Assembly: GCA_024234055.1 (NCBI GenBank)
Contig: JACKOW010000005.1
Coordinates: 124,001 to 188,000, forward strand
DNA: 64,000 bases
Reading direction: 5' to 3'
From: Rhodanobacteraceae bacterium
GTDB taxonomy: Bacteria > Pseudomonadota > Gammaproteobacteria > Xanthomonadales > SZUA-5
Part shown: piece by piece, positions 28,801 to 36,124 of the stretch
Layout: each line of letters starts with the position of its first letter
Position numbering within the stretch: the first letter of the stretch is position 1
Program-made: the position numbers and the translations under genes
The notes under the pieces: model-generated
What the model was told of the DNA's origin: nothing
Database searches by the model: none
What the model saw: the letters and a program-made list of their open reading frames with translations, nothing else

Positions 28801-29136
28801 AATGGTGACGCAACCCAGCGAATAGGAGCCCTGATCGTCGAAGATCGGACTCCAGGTGGTGCCGGCATTCACGGTCTTCCACAAACCACCGGTCGCCGCA
28901 GCCACATACCAGGTGGATTTATGACTCGGATCGACTGCCAGATCGGCAACGCGACCGGAGATCATCGCCGGACCAATCCCACGCAGCGACAAGCCGGCAA
29001 AGGTCTCGGATCTCAGCGGCGACGAGTCCGCGCTCTCGGATTTGATGTCGCGAGCCGATACCGACATGGCCATGAGTGTCGCCAGCACCAAGACCGGCAG
29101 TTTCATCAAGGCTCGTGATGAGCGCGGATTCGGCAT
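25831..29136 (-). CDS. Secreted BNR/Asp-box (VPS10/sortilin-like) repeat glycosyl-hydrolase-like protein
   Basis: 1101 residues. The ATG start at 29136 has AAGGAGAT upstream, and a signal peptide follows (LPVLVLATLMAMSVSA). About ten Asp boxes of the form SxDxGxxW are visible (KSLDGGTTW, VTRDGGLTW, KSTDGGQTW, RSTDAGENW, RSDDRGNSW, SADGGDSW, RSTDLGKSW and others). They indicate a pair of propellers like those of sortilin-type VPS10 proteins and exo-xyloglucanase-like proteins. The C-terminal third (from about residue 780) has a beta domain with VRRIEG and WDLRYP and a helical tail. Members are often annotated as glycosyl hydrolases without proof. It probably binds or degrades extracellular polymers. 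No neighbouring glycan genes are seen. Confidence 0.88.
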   Translation of the reverse strand: MPNPRSSRALMKLPVLVLATLMAMSVSARDIKSESADSSPLRSETFAGLSLRGIGPAMISGRVADLAVDPSHKSTWYVAAATGGLWKTVNAGTTWSPIFDDQGSYSLGCVTIDPNNPLVIWVGSGENNAQRSVSYGDGVYKSLDGGTTWTNMGLKSSEHISRIVVDPRDSNVVWVAAQGPLWSAGGERGLFVTRDGGLTWSKAFETSENTGVTEVHLDPRNPDVMFASTYQRRRHVWTVINGGPESGLRKSTDGGQTWRQISNGLPKSDIGRIGLAISPADPDTIYAVMDAAGKDGGLYRSTDAGENWEKRSDYVTSSGQYYNELFADPKVVDRFYSMDTWMQVSDDGGKTMRRVGEKHKHVDNHVLWIDPDNTDHLLAGCDGGVYQSFDRGGTWQWFRNLPLSQFYKVGLDNAAPFYNIYGGTQDNNSVGGPSRTRTTHGIVNSDWFITLEGDGFQTVVDPTDENIVYSQAQHAVLVRYDRRTGESVDVQPQAGADETPLRWNWDSPVIISPHQHTRLYFAAQRVFRSDDRGNSWTPVSGDLTRQIDRNQLKVMGRVWGVDAVAKNASTSFYGNIVALDESRMTEGLLAVGTDDGLIQISADGGDSWRKIDRFPGVPERTYVSRVLFSQHAANTVYAAFDNHKNGDFKPYLLRSTDLGKSWRAITTGLPERGSVYALVEDHVQGSLLFAGTEFGLYFSPDQGQRWIQLKGGMPTIQVRDLAIQRRENDLVAATFGRGFYVLDDYSPLREISAATLSQPGLLFPVKTAFTYAQSAPFGLTGKGFNGDQFFVAPNPPLGATFTYYLKDEPQTRQQARQKIEKARAEKGEDTPYPSWDALKREDREEPPVVVLTVSDADGQVVRRIEGPAKAGLQRVSWDLRYPAPDPTNLLPVERDPWFPDPAGPLVAPGQYRVSMALRVDGAMQSLGEPQAFAAAPLGGDSLPPADREALLAFQLQTSELQRAALGAVSAAGEAQIRIYHLKQALMDAPRADPALAARARELEGQLKDLQVALVGDSVRASKGEPTPSTILSRVSQVIYGHWYSSADATATHRRNYEIAAEQFGPVLAQLRQLILTDLVALENSAEAAGAPWTPGRVPNWK

Positions 29137-29579
29137 GGCGACATCTCCTTCAAGCGAACGCGCCCGAGGATACGAGAACTTCGCTCGGAGCCGCCCCGGC
29201 CAATCGGCACGGTCGGAGAATTCGCTCGCCCCGGGCAATCGGTCTGCGGGGACTTCTCAGGCCGCTCGCAGGCGCCGTCGTCGCAGCCTTGCGTGCGCGC
29301 CACTGGGCATCAGCCAAACGGGCATGTTGACGAAACAGAGAATTCCGCTCGCGGAATCGCGCAGCGGATTGGCGCCAAACAGCATTCCGGCGCTGCCCAG
29401 GCACAAGCCCAGCAGACTGTTGGGTGAAGCCCAGAGCCTCAACAGCCACAACTTCACTGATCAACTTCCACGGTCTGATCGACCCGATGATCGGGCTTCG
29501 CGACGCCCTTGTGGATGGATGCAATCGCCGCCTCGTGCACTACCACGCTGCCGGTGCTGCCGGCTGCGGCCGTGGATGA
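29137..29579. other. Gene-poor stretch with possible gene remnants
   Basis: This region separates two minus-strand genes. It holds a possible truncated gene (29257-29457) and, at about 29260-29303, a stretch reading GCDDGACERPE on the minus strand in another frame. That resembles the GCEDGVCERPE tail of the DCC-family gene at 8953, suggesting a decayed fragment of a similar gene. Otherwise nothing is recognised. Confidence 0.45.
29257..29457 (-). pseudogene. Possible truncated membrane-associated small protein
   Basis: A GTG at 29457, with GGAAG a little far upstream, opens a 66-residue frame starting KLWLLRLWASPNSLLGLCLG. This resembles the first helix of a family of small hypothetical proteins, but the conserved part expected after it is missing and the frame ends in an Arg-rich run. 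It is best read as a degraded gene; a real short protein is possible. Confidence 0.35.
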
Positions 29580-30467
29580 TCACTTCAGTGTCCCGACCCA
29601 ACCCAGGATCGCGTCCCCGACCAGATCCGGACGCTCGCGCAACATCGCATGGCCTAGGTCTTCGAATTCCACCAACGTGACCCGCTTTGGATGATCGCGT
29701 TTCAGGGAGCGGCCGTTCTCGGGCGGCGCGATCACATCGTGCAGCCCCTGGAGCACGAGCATGGGTGTCTGGCCGCCGTCCCACCACGCCTCCAGGGGCA
29801 CGGTCGCCGCCAGCGACTGCGCCTTGATGGTCGTCGCCGACACATCGTCCAGATGCATGTCTTCCGCGCTGATCTGACTCCTGGGTCCGTACAGCACCGT
29901 TCGCGCGGCCTCGGCCCGTTGAGCCAGAGGCAAGCTCCGGTCCTGCACCTTGCGCAAGGCGGCGAGCACCTCGGGCTTCGGCGGGTACTTGCCGCCAGCG
30001 GCGACAAGGACGACGCCGCGCACCAGATCCGGTCGCTCACTCGCAATCATTCGGGCGACACGGTTGCCGTAAGCAAATCCCACGACGATGGCAGGAGCGG
30101 CACGGACCTTCTCGATCGTCGTTGTCACATCCAGCGCGTTATCACGAAGCGTAAGACCTTCGACCGGACCCACACTCTCACCAAATCCCCGTGGCTCCGG
30201 GCGCACGACCCGGTAGCCCGCCGCGACCAGCTGCTTCGTGAGCGCATCGTATCCCCGTGGCCCGCGCCCTTGTCCCGGCAACAAGACGATCGCCGGTCCG
30301 CTGCCTTCGACGAACACCCGCAACCGTGCATCCCCATTCCGAACGAGAATGACTTGCTCCGACGGTTGAGCTGAACCGGTGGGTGCGCAGGCAGCGATCA
30401 GGGAGAGAATCAGGACTGCAGAAGCCCGCCACCCAATCGAAAAGCGTCTCTCTTGATGATTCAACAT
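29580..30467 (-). CDS. Alpha/beta-hydrolase-fold lipoprotein lacking the canonical nucleophile Ser
   Basis: 295 residues from ATG 30467, with GGAGGGAG upstream. The N-terminus is a lipoprotein signal (LILSLIAACAP, lipid on Cys). The fold is clear: VLLPGQGRGPRGY, an RPEPRGFGES oxyanion-side loop, the nucleophile elbow, LVLQGLHDVIAP (acid Asp) and FEDLGHAMLRERP (His). The elbow reads VVGFAYGNR, so the GxSxG serine is Ala. It may be a binding or non-hydrolytic member, or belong to a subgroup that uses another chemistry. It should sit in the periplasm, anchored to a membrane. It is followed on the same strand by nothing until the BNR gene; upstream is the S41 peptidase (215-base gap). Confidence 0.85.
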   Translation of the reverse strand: MLNHQERRFSIGWRASAVLILSLIAACAPTGSAQPSEQVILVRNGDARLRVFVEGSGPAIVLLPGQGRGPRGYDALTKQLVAAGYRVVRPEPRGFGESVGPVEGLTLRDNALDVTTTIEKVRAAPAIVVGFAYGNRVARMIASERPDLVRGVVLVAAGGKYPPKPEVLAALRKVQDRSLPLAQRAEAARTVLYGPRSQISAEDMHLDDVSATTIKAQSLAATVPLEAWWDGGQTPMLVLQGLHDVIAPPENGRSLKRDHPKRVTLVEFEDLGHAMLRERPDLVGDAILGWVGTLK

Positions 30468-30682
30468 CACTCCCTCCGCGTGGACGCTCACGATAGCCCA
30501 CGCTGGGCAGAAGCCGCCTGCTGCATGATCGGGGCTGGCGCCTTGAGACAAAAGGCGGAGTCCGGCGAGGGCGCCGACGAGCACCCGGCAATCATCACTC
30601 GAGCGCCAAAGTTGCCCAAACCTCGACCGATGCGTTTCATGCCTCAACGCATCCTGCGCGGGCTTCGTAGCTCGCCGCTAGG

Positions 30683-31666
30683 TCATTCGCATTGGCCGGC
30701 GAGCCACGACGAAGCGGCCTCAACGGCGTCGCTCGACTCGACATCAGGCGTGATCGGCTCCCAATGCTTCAGCCCATTCCGGTCGATGGTCGCGGCAGTA
30801 GTCAGCACCAACGCACTGCCATCTGACATCGTGAAAACACGGTTTGCCGAGGAGCGCCCGGCTGTCGCCGCTCCGAAGGTGCGGCTGTTGGCCTGTGCCG
30901 CCAGCAACAAGGCAACAATCTCTCCGGAACTTGCCGTGCGTGGCCCGATGAGGATCGCAATATGCGACGGAAGGAATCGCGGCATGGGCAACTGCGGCAC
31001 GTTCAGAAAATGCGGTCGCCCGTCGAGTGCAATGCTGTTGCCGCTGGAGACGATCGACACGCGCTTGCCATCGGCCCCTTCGAAGGTTCCCAGCGATCCC
31101 TCGGCGTAGATCGGCAACAAGCCCGCGAGCATCGGCCACATGTTTCCGCCGCTGTTCGCGGAGAAGTCGAGAACGAGGCCGCAGACGTCGTCGTCCAGCG
31201 ATATATTCAGCACATCCCGAAGCGTGGCTGCAGCTGTAATGGCTGCGCCGGCATTCACTCCGCCCCAAGCATTGACACGGATGAGCGGAAACCGTCCGGA
31301 ACTTTCGATGCGCTCTCCTATGGGCCGAGGAGCCAAGGGGGCCGGGGTGAATCCCTGGGCCATGGGCGACTTCGCGCCGTTCTCGACGGGTCGGTAACTC
31401 GAATGTCCGTCTTCGAGTTCCGAGACCAGATATTGGACGCTTGCATTCAAGCCTGCGCTTGAATCGTCGGACGCCAGTATCTCAAGCGCGGTGGCTTCCG
31501 CCTTTTGCCAATCGACGCTTGAAGCTTTGTAGGCATTGCCCGAGATGATCTTCACGGCCTCGCGCACGATCTCGGCGCGACCGCTTTCCCTATGTTCCTG
31601 CGCGAACCCGGTCGCGGCCAAGATGAGCAAGCACACGCCGGCAAGTCGCGAAACCAGTTTTCTCAT
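30683..31666 (-). CDS. Secreted S41-family (tail-specific protease-like) peptidase
   Basis: 327 residues. The ATG at 31666 has GGAG about eight bases upstream; an ATG at 31687 is in frame. A signal peptide is present (LVSRLAGVCLLILAATGFAQ). The S41 C-terminal catalytic domain is recognisable: GLVLDFSANSGGNMWPMLAG, GPRTASSGEIVALLL with the likely nucleophile Ser in the SSGE turn, and FGAATAGRSS. No PDZ domain is seen, so it is a short, PDZ-less member of the group often found as secreted peptidases. The substrate is unknown. Confidence 0.85.
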   Translation of the reverse strand: MRKLVSRLAGVCLLILAATGFAQEHRESGRAEIVREAVKIISGNAYKASSVDWQKAEATALEILASDDSSAGLNASVQYLVSELEDGHSSYRPVENGAKSPMAQGFTPAPLAPRPIGERIESSGRFPLIRVNAWGGVNAGAAITAAATLRDVLNISLDDDVCGLVLDFSANSGGNMWPMLAGLLPIYAEGSLGTFEGADGKRVSIVSSGNSIALDGRPHFLNVPQLPMPRFLPSHIAILIGPRTASSGEIVALLLAAQANSRTFGAATAGRSSANRVFTMSDGSALVLTTAATIDRNGLKHWEPITPDVESSDAVEAASSWLAGQCE

Positions 31667-32269
31667 CTGATGAATCTCCAAGGACATGAAGCGTGTGATG
31701 GTGAAACATGCGTCTGGACTGTTGTTCCAGTCTTCACGCGTGGTCGAGACAGCACGGTGGAGCCAGCTTTGAAAGCGGCCGCATGTGGAATCTGTGACTG
31801 ATGCGCCGAGCTTGCCGGGCGCACTAACCAGTCGCCACGGCGGCGACTGTGTGGGGGTTCCCTCGTGCAGCCCGTGGTGCGCGGAAGTTCAGACGCGGGA
31901 GTTCAGACACCCGCGGGTGCGCAGAAGTTCGGACGTAGATTCGAAGCGGAAAATGCGCGGAAGCCCGCGGGCGGCGAGATAAAAAGACGGATTCGGCCGA
32001 GGGCGCCGACGAGCACCCGGCAATCATCTGGTGGCAGTGGAAAACGGTGGCGAAGGTAGGACACCCAGAATTCGCCGACGCGATTTGGGCTTCAGGGGCG
32101 TTCATCTTGGCGCCAGTCTGACTACGCAAGCGCCATGCTGCGACGGCGTGGCGCAGGAGCGCCGGGCTTCCCTGTCCCTACCCACCTGGCCGTGGACGGC
32201 GCGGGACGGCACACCCCCACCCTTCCTCCGGCGGCGCACTTCAGCTCCAAAATCTCAAAGGAGTCGCCG
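31667..32269. other. Gene-free region with short repeats
   Basis: About 600 bases. It contains a hairpin (CAGTCGCC 31829-31836 pairing with GGCGACTG 31842-31849). It also contains a 31-base exact repeat (31998-32028) of 30566-30596, set in a longer similar context. No gene is supported. The region leads into the ribosome site of the truncated membrane gene at 32270. Confidence 0.5.
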
Positions 32270-32509
32270 ATGCATGAACACACTGGACCCGCAGTAGCCC
32301 ATCGATGGTGGAGGCGAGGCGCCATGGCCCTGTTCATTGTCGGGATGGTGGCGCTGGCCGTGCTGAATTTGCCAAGGAGTTTTGATGCGGATCTGAGCAA
32401 GATTGGTGCAGGCAAGCCGGGTCTGGTGTTTGTGTACCCATGGGCCATGAACCCTGGCAGGCACGGAGCGGATTTGAGAAGGGCCGCGCGCCTGCGCGGC
32501 CGCTCTTGA
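32270..32509 (+). pseudogene. N-terminal fragment of a membrane protein cut by a dispersed repeat
   Basis: An excellent ribosome site (AAAGGAG, seven bases before ATG 32270) opens a frame with one membrane helix (GAMALFIVGMVALAVLNLP) and then DLSKIGAGKPGLVFVY. From about 32447 the DNA switches to the dispersed repeat that also occurs at 36926-37030 (inverted), and the frame ends after 79 residues in repeat-encoded Arg-rich sequence. The start signals suggest a real gene whose 3' part was replaced. Function unknown. Confidence 0.6.
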
Positions 32510-32551
32510 TCTTCGCTCAGCGCAAAGCGGCGCCGCAGCGCAGCGCCCTCC
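32447..32551 (-). repeat. GC-rich dispersed repeat, copy C (inverted)
   Basis: On the minus strand this reads like 36926-37030 (GGAGGGCGC at one end, CCGTGCCTG then CAGGGTTCAT at the other) and like the shorter copy at 17016-17101. It replaces the end of the membrane gene at 32270. A second shared module (CTCTCCATGAACCC then ATCGCAA-TTGTTGAT, minus strand) lies at 32677-32708 and again at 37066-37097, also inverted. Confidence 0.75.
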
Positions 32552-32603
32552 ACGACAGCAACCCGAAACCCCGGAGGCCTGCGCCGGAATGCAGTTCATG
32601 GAG

Positions 32604-32663
32604 AGCGTAGCGAAGCAATCCAGGGGTGTGCGGCGCTACCCTGGATTGCTTTGTCGCTGCGCT
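32604..32663. repeat. Cruciform-type intergenic repeat
   Basis: AGCGTAGCGA followed by AGCAATCCAGGG (32604-32625) pairs with CCCTGGATTGCT, then TCGCTGCGCT (32639-32650, 32654-32663). The inner 12 base pairs are perfect and the outer arm has one G-T mismatch. It is followed by CCTCGCAATGACGC, as in a widespread bacterial intergenic repeat. No coding role is seen. Confidence 0.7.
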
Positions 32664-32758
32664 CCTCGCAATGACGCATCAACAACTTGCGATAGGGGTT
32701 CATGGAGAGCGGCCCACAGCCCGTTGTGCGCCGCAGCGGCTCAGCGGGGCTCTCGGCG

Positions 32759-33727
32759 TCAGCGTGGCGGCGATCCGTAGCCGGTGAGGGCCAGGGTCAA
32801 CAGCTGCTTCATCTCTTCGCGCAGCGACACCGGCGCCAGCACTTCGGCATCGGGGCCGTAGCGCAGCACGTCCATCAGCAGCTCACGGGCGTTGCCGAAG
32901 GGTAGTTGCAGTTCAAAGCGGCCATCGGGCAGGAAGCGGCCCTTCTGCTGCGAGTGCCAGCGCTCGTCGGCCACCCAGCGCGCAGCATGTGAGGAAAAGC
33001 GAATCGTGGCCCAGGCCCTGGCGGGGCCGGAAAAGATGCCGTAGCTGGCGGCAAAGTGCGCATCCAGTTCGGCCTCGGGCCAGTCGTCGGCGTTCCTGGT
33101 CTGCACCTGAGCGGCGCTGATCCGGTCCAGCGCAAAGCTGCGCAGGCCGCGCCGGTCGTGGTCCCAGGCGTCCAGATACCAGTTGTCGCGGTAGTGGGTG
33201 AGCCGCTGCGGCGAGGTGTCACGCACGCTGCCGGAACCGGTGGAACGGGCGCGATAGCTGAAGCTCAATCGCTTGCGCTCCAGCACCGCGCTGGTGACGC
33301 TTCGAAAGGTGGCGTCGTCCAGCTGGCGGCTGGCCTGGCGGATCACCCGGATGCGTCCCAGATGATCGACCCGATCGCCGACCAGGCCCTTGAGCCTGGG
33401 GCCCAGATCACCAAGGGCCTCGGCCAGCGCGCCTTCGCTCTGGGCGCTGAGCGCCTGACGCGCCACCAGCAGCGCGTAGACCTCATCGGGCGACAACCAC
33501 AATCCGGGCAATTCGAAGCTGTGTTCCTCATCGCTGCTGTACTTGAAGCGATGGGTATCGACATCGGTTTCAATCGGCGCGCCGAGCGCATCACGCAGAA
33601 AGGCGATGTCGCGATAGACCGTGGCCCGCGAGGCCTCGATCTCGTCCATCAGTTTCTCCAGCGAGACCCCGGTGCGGTTGTGCCGCAGCAGTCGATGCAG
33701 ACGGACGATGCGTTCATAGCGATCCAT
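32759..33727 (-). CDS. WYL-domain transcriptional regulator (HTH_11 type)
   Basis: 322 residues. An N-terminal winged helix-turn-helix (about 1-60, LEKLMDEIEASRATVYRDIA) is followed by a WYL domain (about 140-215, RKRLSFSYRAR, RLTHYRDNWYLDAWDHDR) and a C-terminal extension domain. WYL regulators sense small ligands, sometimes nucleic acid or nucleotides, and repress or activate nearby genes. It is divergent from dps with a 186-base gap, so it may regulate dps or itself. No toxin, CRISPR or phage-defence gene is nearby. Confidence 0.9.
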   Translation of the reverse strand: MDRYERIVRLHRLLRHNRTGVSLEKLMDEIEASRATVYRDIAFLRDALGAPIETDVDTHRFKYSSDEEHSFELPGLWLSPDEVYALLVARQALSAQSEGALAEALGDLGPRLKGLVGDRVDHLGRIRVIRQASRQLDDATFRSVTSAVLERKRLSFSYRARSTGSGSVRDTSPQRLTHYRDNWYLDAWDHDRRGLRSFALDRISAAQVQTRNADDWPEAELDAHFAASYGIFSGPARAWATIRFSSHAARWVADERWHSQQKGRFLPDGRFELQLPFGNARELLMDVLRYGPDAEVLAPVSLREEMKQLLTLALTGYGSPPR

Positions 33728-33913
33728 ACAGACATTCCGCCGAGAGCAATGCGCCGAATCGCGCAGTGCAATCCTACCTGCAGCAGAACCGGATACGCGG
33801 CCCCCGTCGAGCGGGTCTGGAGCAAGCTGGTAGACAGCAAGTCCATCGAGGACTTGAATTCGTCAAACATGCAGGCAGATACAAGAGGACAAGCACTGGC
33901 CCAAGGAGTAGCA

Positions 33914-34381
33914 ATGAAAATCGATATTGGCATTCCCACCGAAACCCGCATGCAGATCGCGGAGGGCCTTTCTCGCCTGCTCGCCGACACCTACACGCTG
34001 TATCTGAAGACCCACAATTATCATTGGAACGTTACCGGGCCGATGTTCCAGACCCTGCACACCATGTTCGAAACCCAGTACACCGAACTGGCCCTGGCCG
34101 TGGATCTGATCGCCGAACGCATCCGCGCGCTTGGAGCACCGGCACCTGGCACCTACGCCGACTACGCGCGGCTGAGCTCGATCAAGGAAGTTCCGGGAGT
34201 ACCCAAGGCTGAAGAAATGATCGCCGACCTGGTCAGCGGTCAGGAATCGGTGGTGCGCACAGCCCGCGGCCTATACGACCTGGTGGGCGAAGCCAACGAC
34301 GAAGCCAGCGCCGACTTGCTGACCCAGCGCATACAGCTGCATGAGAAGACGGCATGGATGCTGCGCAGTCTGCTCGAATAG
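33914..34381 (+). CDS. dps: Dps-type DNA-protecting ferritin-like protein
   Basis: 155 residues from ATG 33914, preceded by CAAGGAGTAGC. The ferritin-like four-helix fold is evident (LYLKTHNYHWNVTGPMFQTL, then FETQYTELALAVDLIAERI). His and Asp/Glu residues sit at the usual inter-subunit ferroxidase site, and the length is normal. Dps dodecamers oxidise iron with peroxide and shield DNA in starved or stressed cells. The long in-frame extension upstream (antisense to the WYL gene) is not used. Confidence 0.95.
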   Translation: MKIDIGIPTETRMQIAEGLSRLLADTYTLYLKTHNYHWNVTGPMFQTLHTMFETQYTELALAVDLIAERIRALGAPAPGTYADYARLSSIKEVPGVPKAEEMIADLVSGQESVVRTARGLYDLVGEANDEASADLLTQRIQLHEKTAWMLRSLLE

Positions 34382-34481
34382 GGCTGGCGGTAGGCCGTGG
34401 AGTCGCAGCCGCTGCTGGCAGTGCTTGATCGCGCATCAAACAAACCGCTCCCACAGGATCAGGTGTCGCCAGTTGTGCGAC

Positions 34482-34925
34482 TCAGAATCCGCCGTAGCGG
34501 AAGCTCGGTCCGATGGCTGCAGCGGCTACGCCGACCAGGGCGATCAACGACAGCACCAGCGCCAGCCGCGAAATCCGGGCCGGCATCAGCGTGGGCAGCA
34601 CCCGCAGGCGCAGGTAGGTGAGCAACAGCAGGGTCAGTGCCAGCAGTCCGAGTTTGGCCAGGATCACGTTTGCGATGGGCAGGCTGGACTCGAACCACAG
34701 CGTCGAGTCCGGCAACCAGTTCCAGGCCAGCCACAGGCCGCTGACGATGACGACCACCAGCGCCGGCAACCCCACCCGTTGCAGCCGCGCATGGGCGTCA
34801 ACCAGACCGCGGGGGTCACGCGTGCGCAGCGCCTCGGGCGCATAGCCCAGCACCAGAAACACGTAGCCGCCCACCCAGACCGCGGCGGCCAGCAGATGCA
34901 ATACCAGGACGGCGTGATGTGACAT
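34482..34925 (-). CDS. CopD-like four-helix membrane protein
   Basis: 147 residues with four membrane helices (about 4-27, 47-67, 80-104, 118-140). The start is MSHHAVLVLHLLAAAVWVGG, with the HLLAAxxWVGG pattern of CopD-family and related membrane proteins. GLWLAWNWLP and ILAKLGLLALTLLLL also fit. The family is linked to copper uptake or resistance, but many members are uncharacterised. An upstream ATG at 34964 is possible; neither start has a clear ribosome site. It is convergent with dps. Confidence 0.75.
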   Translation of the reverse strand: MSHHAVLVLHLLAAAVWVGGYVFLVLGYAPEALRTRDPRGLVDAHARLQRVGLPALVVVIVSGLWLAWNWLPDSTLWFESSLPIANVILAKLGLLALTLLLLTYLRLRVLPTLMPARISRLALVLSLIALVGVAAAAIGPSFRYGGF

Positions 34926-35057
34926 GCCGCTGTTATAGCGGCTAAGCCGCGAAAGCGGAGTCATGCCAGGAAATCCGGTCTCGCGTGAGCGCATACCTCG
35001 TCAGACCCAAATTGCTGCCAATGCATTCGCCGTCCAGTCAAGGTAGCGGCAGGCGGC

Positions 35058-35109
35058 CTCCCCTTTTCCTTTTTCCTTTTTCCTTTTTCCTCTTCCCCAC
35101 TCCCCCACC
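35058..35109 (+). repeat. Polypyrimidine tract with tandem CCTTTTT units
   Basis: Fifty-two bases made almost wholly of C and T, including four tandem CCTTTTT units (35068-35090), about 90 bases upstream of yadG. Mirror-symmetric pyrimidine runs can form triplex DNA and slip during replication. The count may therefore vary between isolates and alter yadGH expression (inference). Confidence 0.7.
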
Positions 35110-35200
35110 GGCCTATCACCGGGCAAAGCCATCACCTCAACCAAGCCGGCACCCGCCTTCGCCTATACTTGTCGGCTTCCATGGCTACCCCGAGGCGCGA

Positions 35201-36124
35201 ATGACCGCGCTGGTTGTACGCAACCTCAAGAAGACTTACGCCGGGCGCGTCGAGGCGCTCAAGGGCATCTCGCTCAACGTCGATGAAGGGGATTTCTTCG
35301 CCCTGCTCGGCCCCAATGGCGCCGGCAAATCGACGCTGATCGGCATTGCCGCCTCGCTGGTGCGACCCTCCGAGGGCGATGTGCTGATCTTCGGCGACAG
35401 CGTGGTCGACCGGCGCAGTGCCGCGGTGTCCCACATTGGCCTCGTGCCGCAGGAGTTCAATTTCAACCAGTTCGAGAAGCCCTTCGAGATTCTGGTGAAT
35501 CAGGCTGGCTACTACGGTGTGCCCCGGGCCCTGGCGCGCAGCCGCGCCGAGCAATATCTGAAGCAGCTGTCGCTCTGGGACAAGCGCGATGTGGCTTCGC
35601 GCACGCTGTCGGGCGGCATGAAGCGCCGGCTGATGATTGCCCGGGCCATGATGCATCAGCCGCGTCTGCTGATCCTGGATGAGCCGACCGCTGGCGTCGA
35701 CATCGAGATCCGCCGCTCCATGTGGACCTATCTGCGCGAGATCAATCGCGCCGGTACCACCGTGATCCTGACCACCCATTATCTGGAAGAAGCCGAGAGC
35801 CTGTGCCGCAATGTGGCGATCATCGACCATGGCACCATCATCACCCACACCACGGTCAAGGCCTTGCTGGCCACGCTGGATGTCGAGACCTTTGTCTTCG
35901 ACCTGGCCTCGGCGCTGACCACGGCGCCGGAACTGCCCGGCTGCGTGGTGCACCGGGTGGATGACACCACCATCGAAGTCGAGGTGCCGCGCGGCACCGA
36001 ACTCAATGGGCTGTTCGCGGCACTCACCGCCGCCGGTATCGGTGTGCGCTCGATGCGAAACAAGGCCAATCGCCTGGAGGAGCTGTTCATGCGCCTGCTC
36101 GAAAAACCGCCGGTGGCCGCATGA
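35201..36124 (+). CDS. yadG: ABC transporter ATP-binding protein, YadG-like
   Basis: 307 residues from ATG 35201. Walker A is GPNGAGKST (about 39-47), the signature LSGGMKRR (about 140-147) and Walker B LLILDEP (about 159-165), with the switch His in TTHYLEE. The length and tail match E. coli YadG. It overlaps the permease gene by four bases (ATGA), so the two are translated together. YadGH-type systems are type-2 ABC exporters; the substrate is not firmly known. The upstream in-frame extension is rejected because it runs through the polypyrimidine tract. Confidence 0.93.
   Translation: MTALVVRNLKKTYAGRVEALKGISLNVDEGDFFALLGPNGAGKSTLIGIAASLVRPSEGDVLIFGDSVVDRRSAAVSHIGLVPQEFNFNQFEKPFEILVNQAGYYGVPRALARSRAEQYLKQLSLWDKRDVASRTLSGGMKRRLMIARAMMHQPRLLILDEPTAGVDIEIRRSMWTYLREINRAGTTVILTTHYLEEAESLCRNVAIIDHGTIITHTTVKALLATLDVETFVFDLASALTTAPELPGCVVHRVDDTTIEVEVPRGTELNGLFAALTAAGIGVRSMRNKANRLEELFMRLLEKPPVAA

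Noticed and set aside
33056..33913. N-terminal extension of dps across the WYL gene
   Set aside because: A perfect ribosome site at ATG 33914 and the family start show the short protein is real.
34985..35200. N-terminal extension of yadG
   Set aside because: It runs through a polypyrimidine repeat, and the family starts at 35201.
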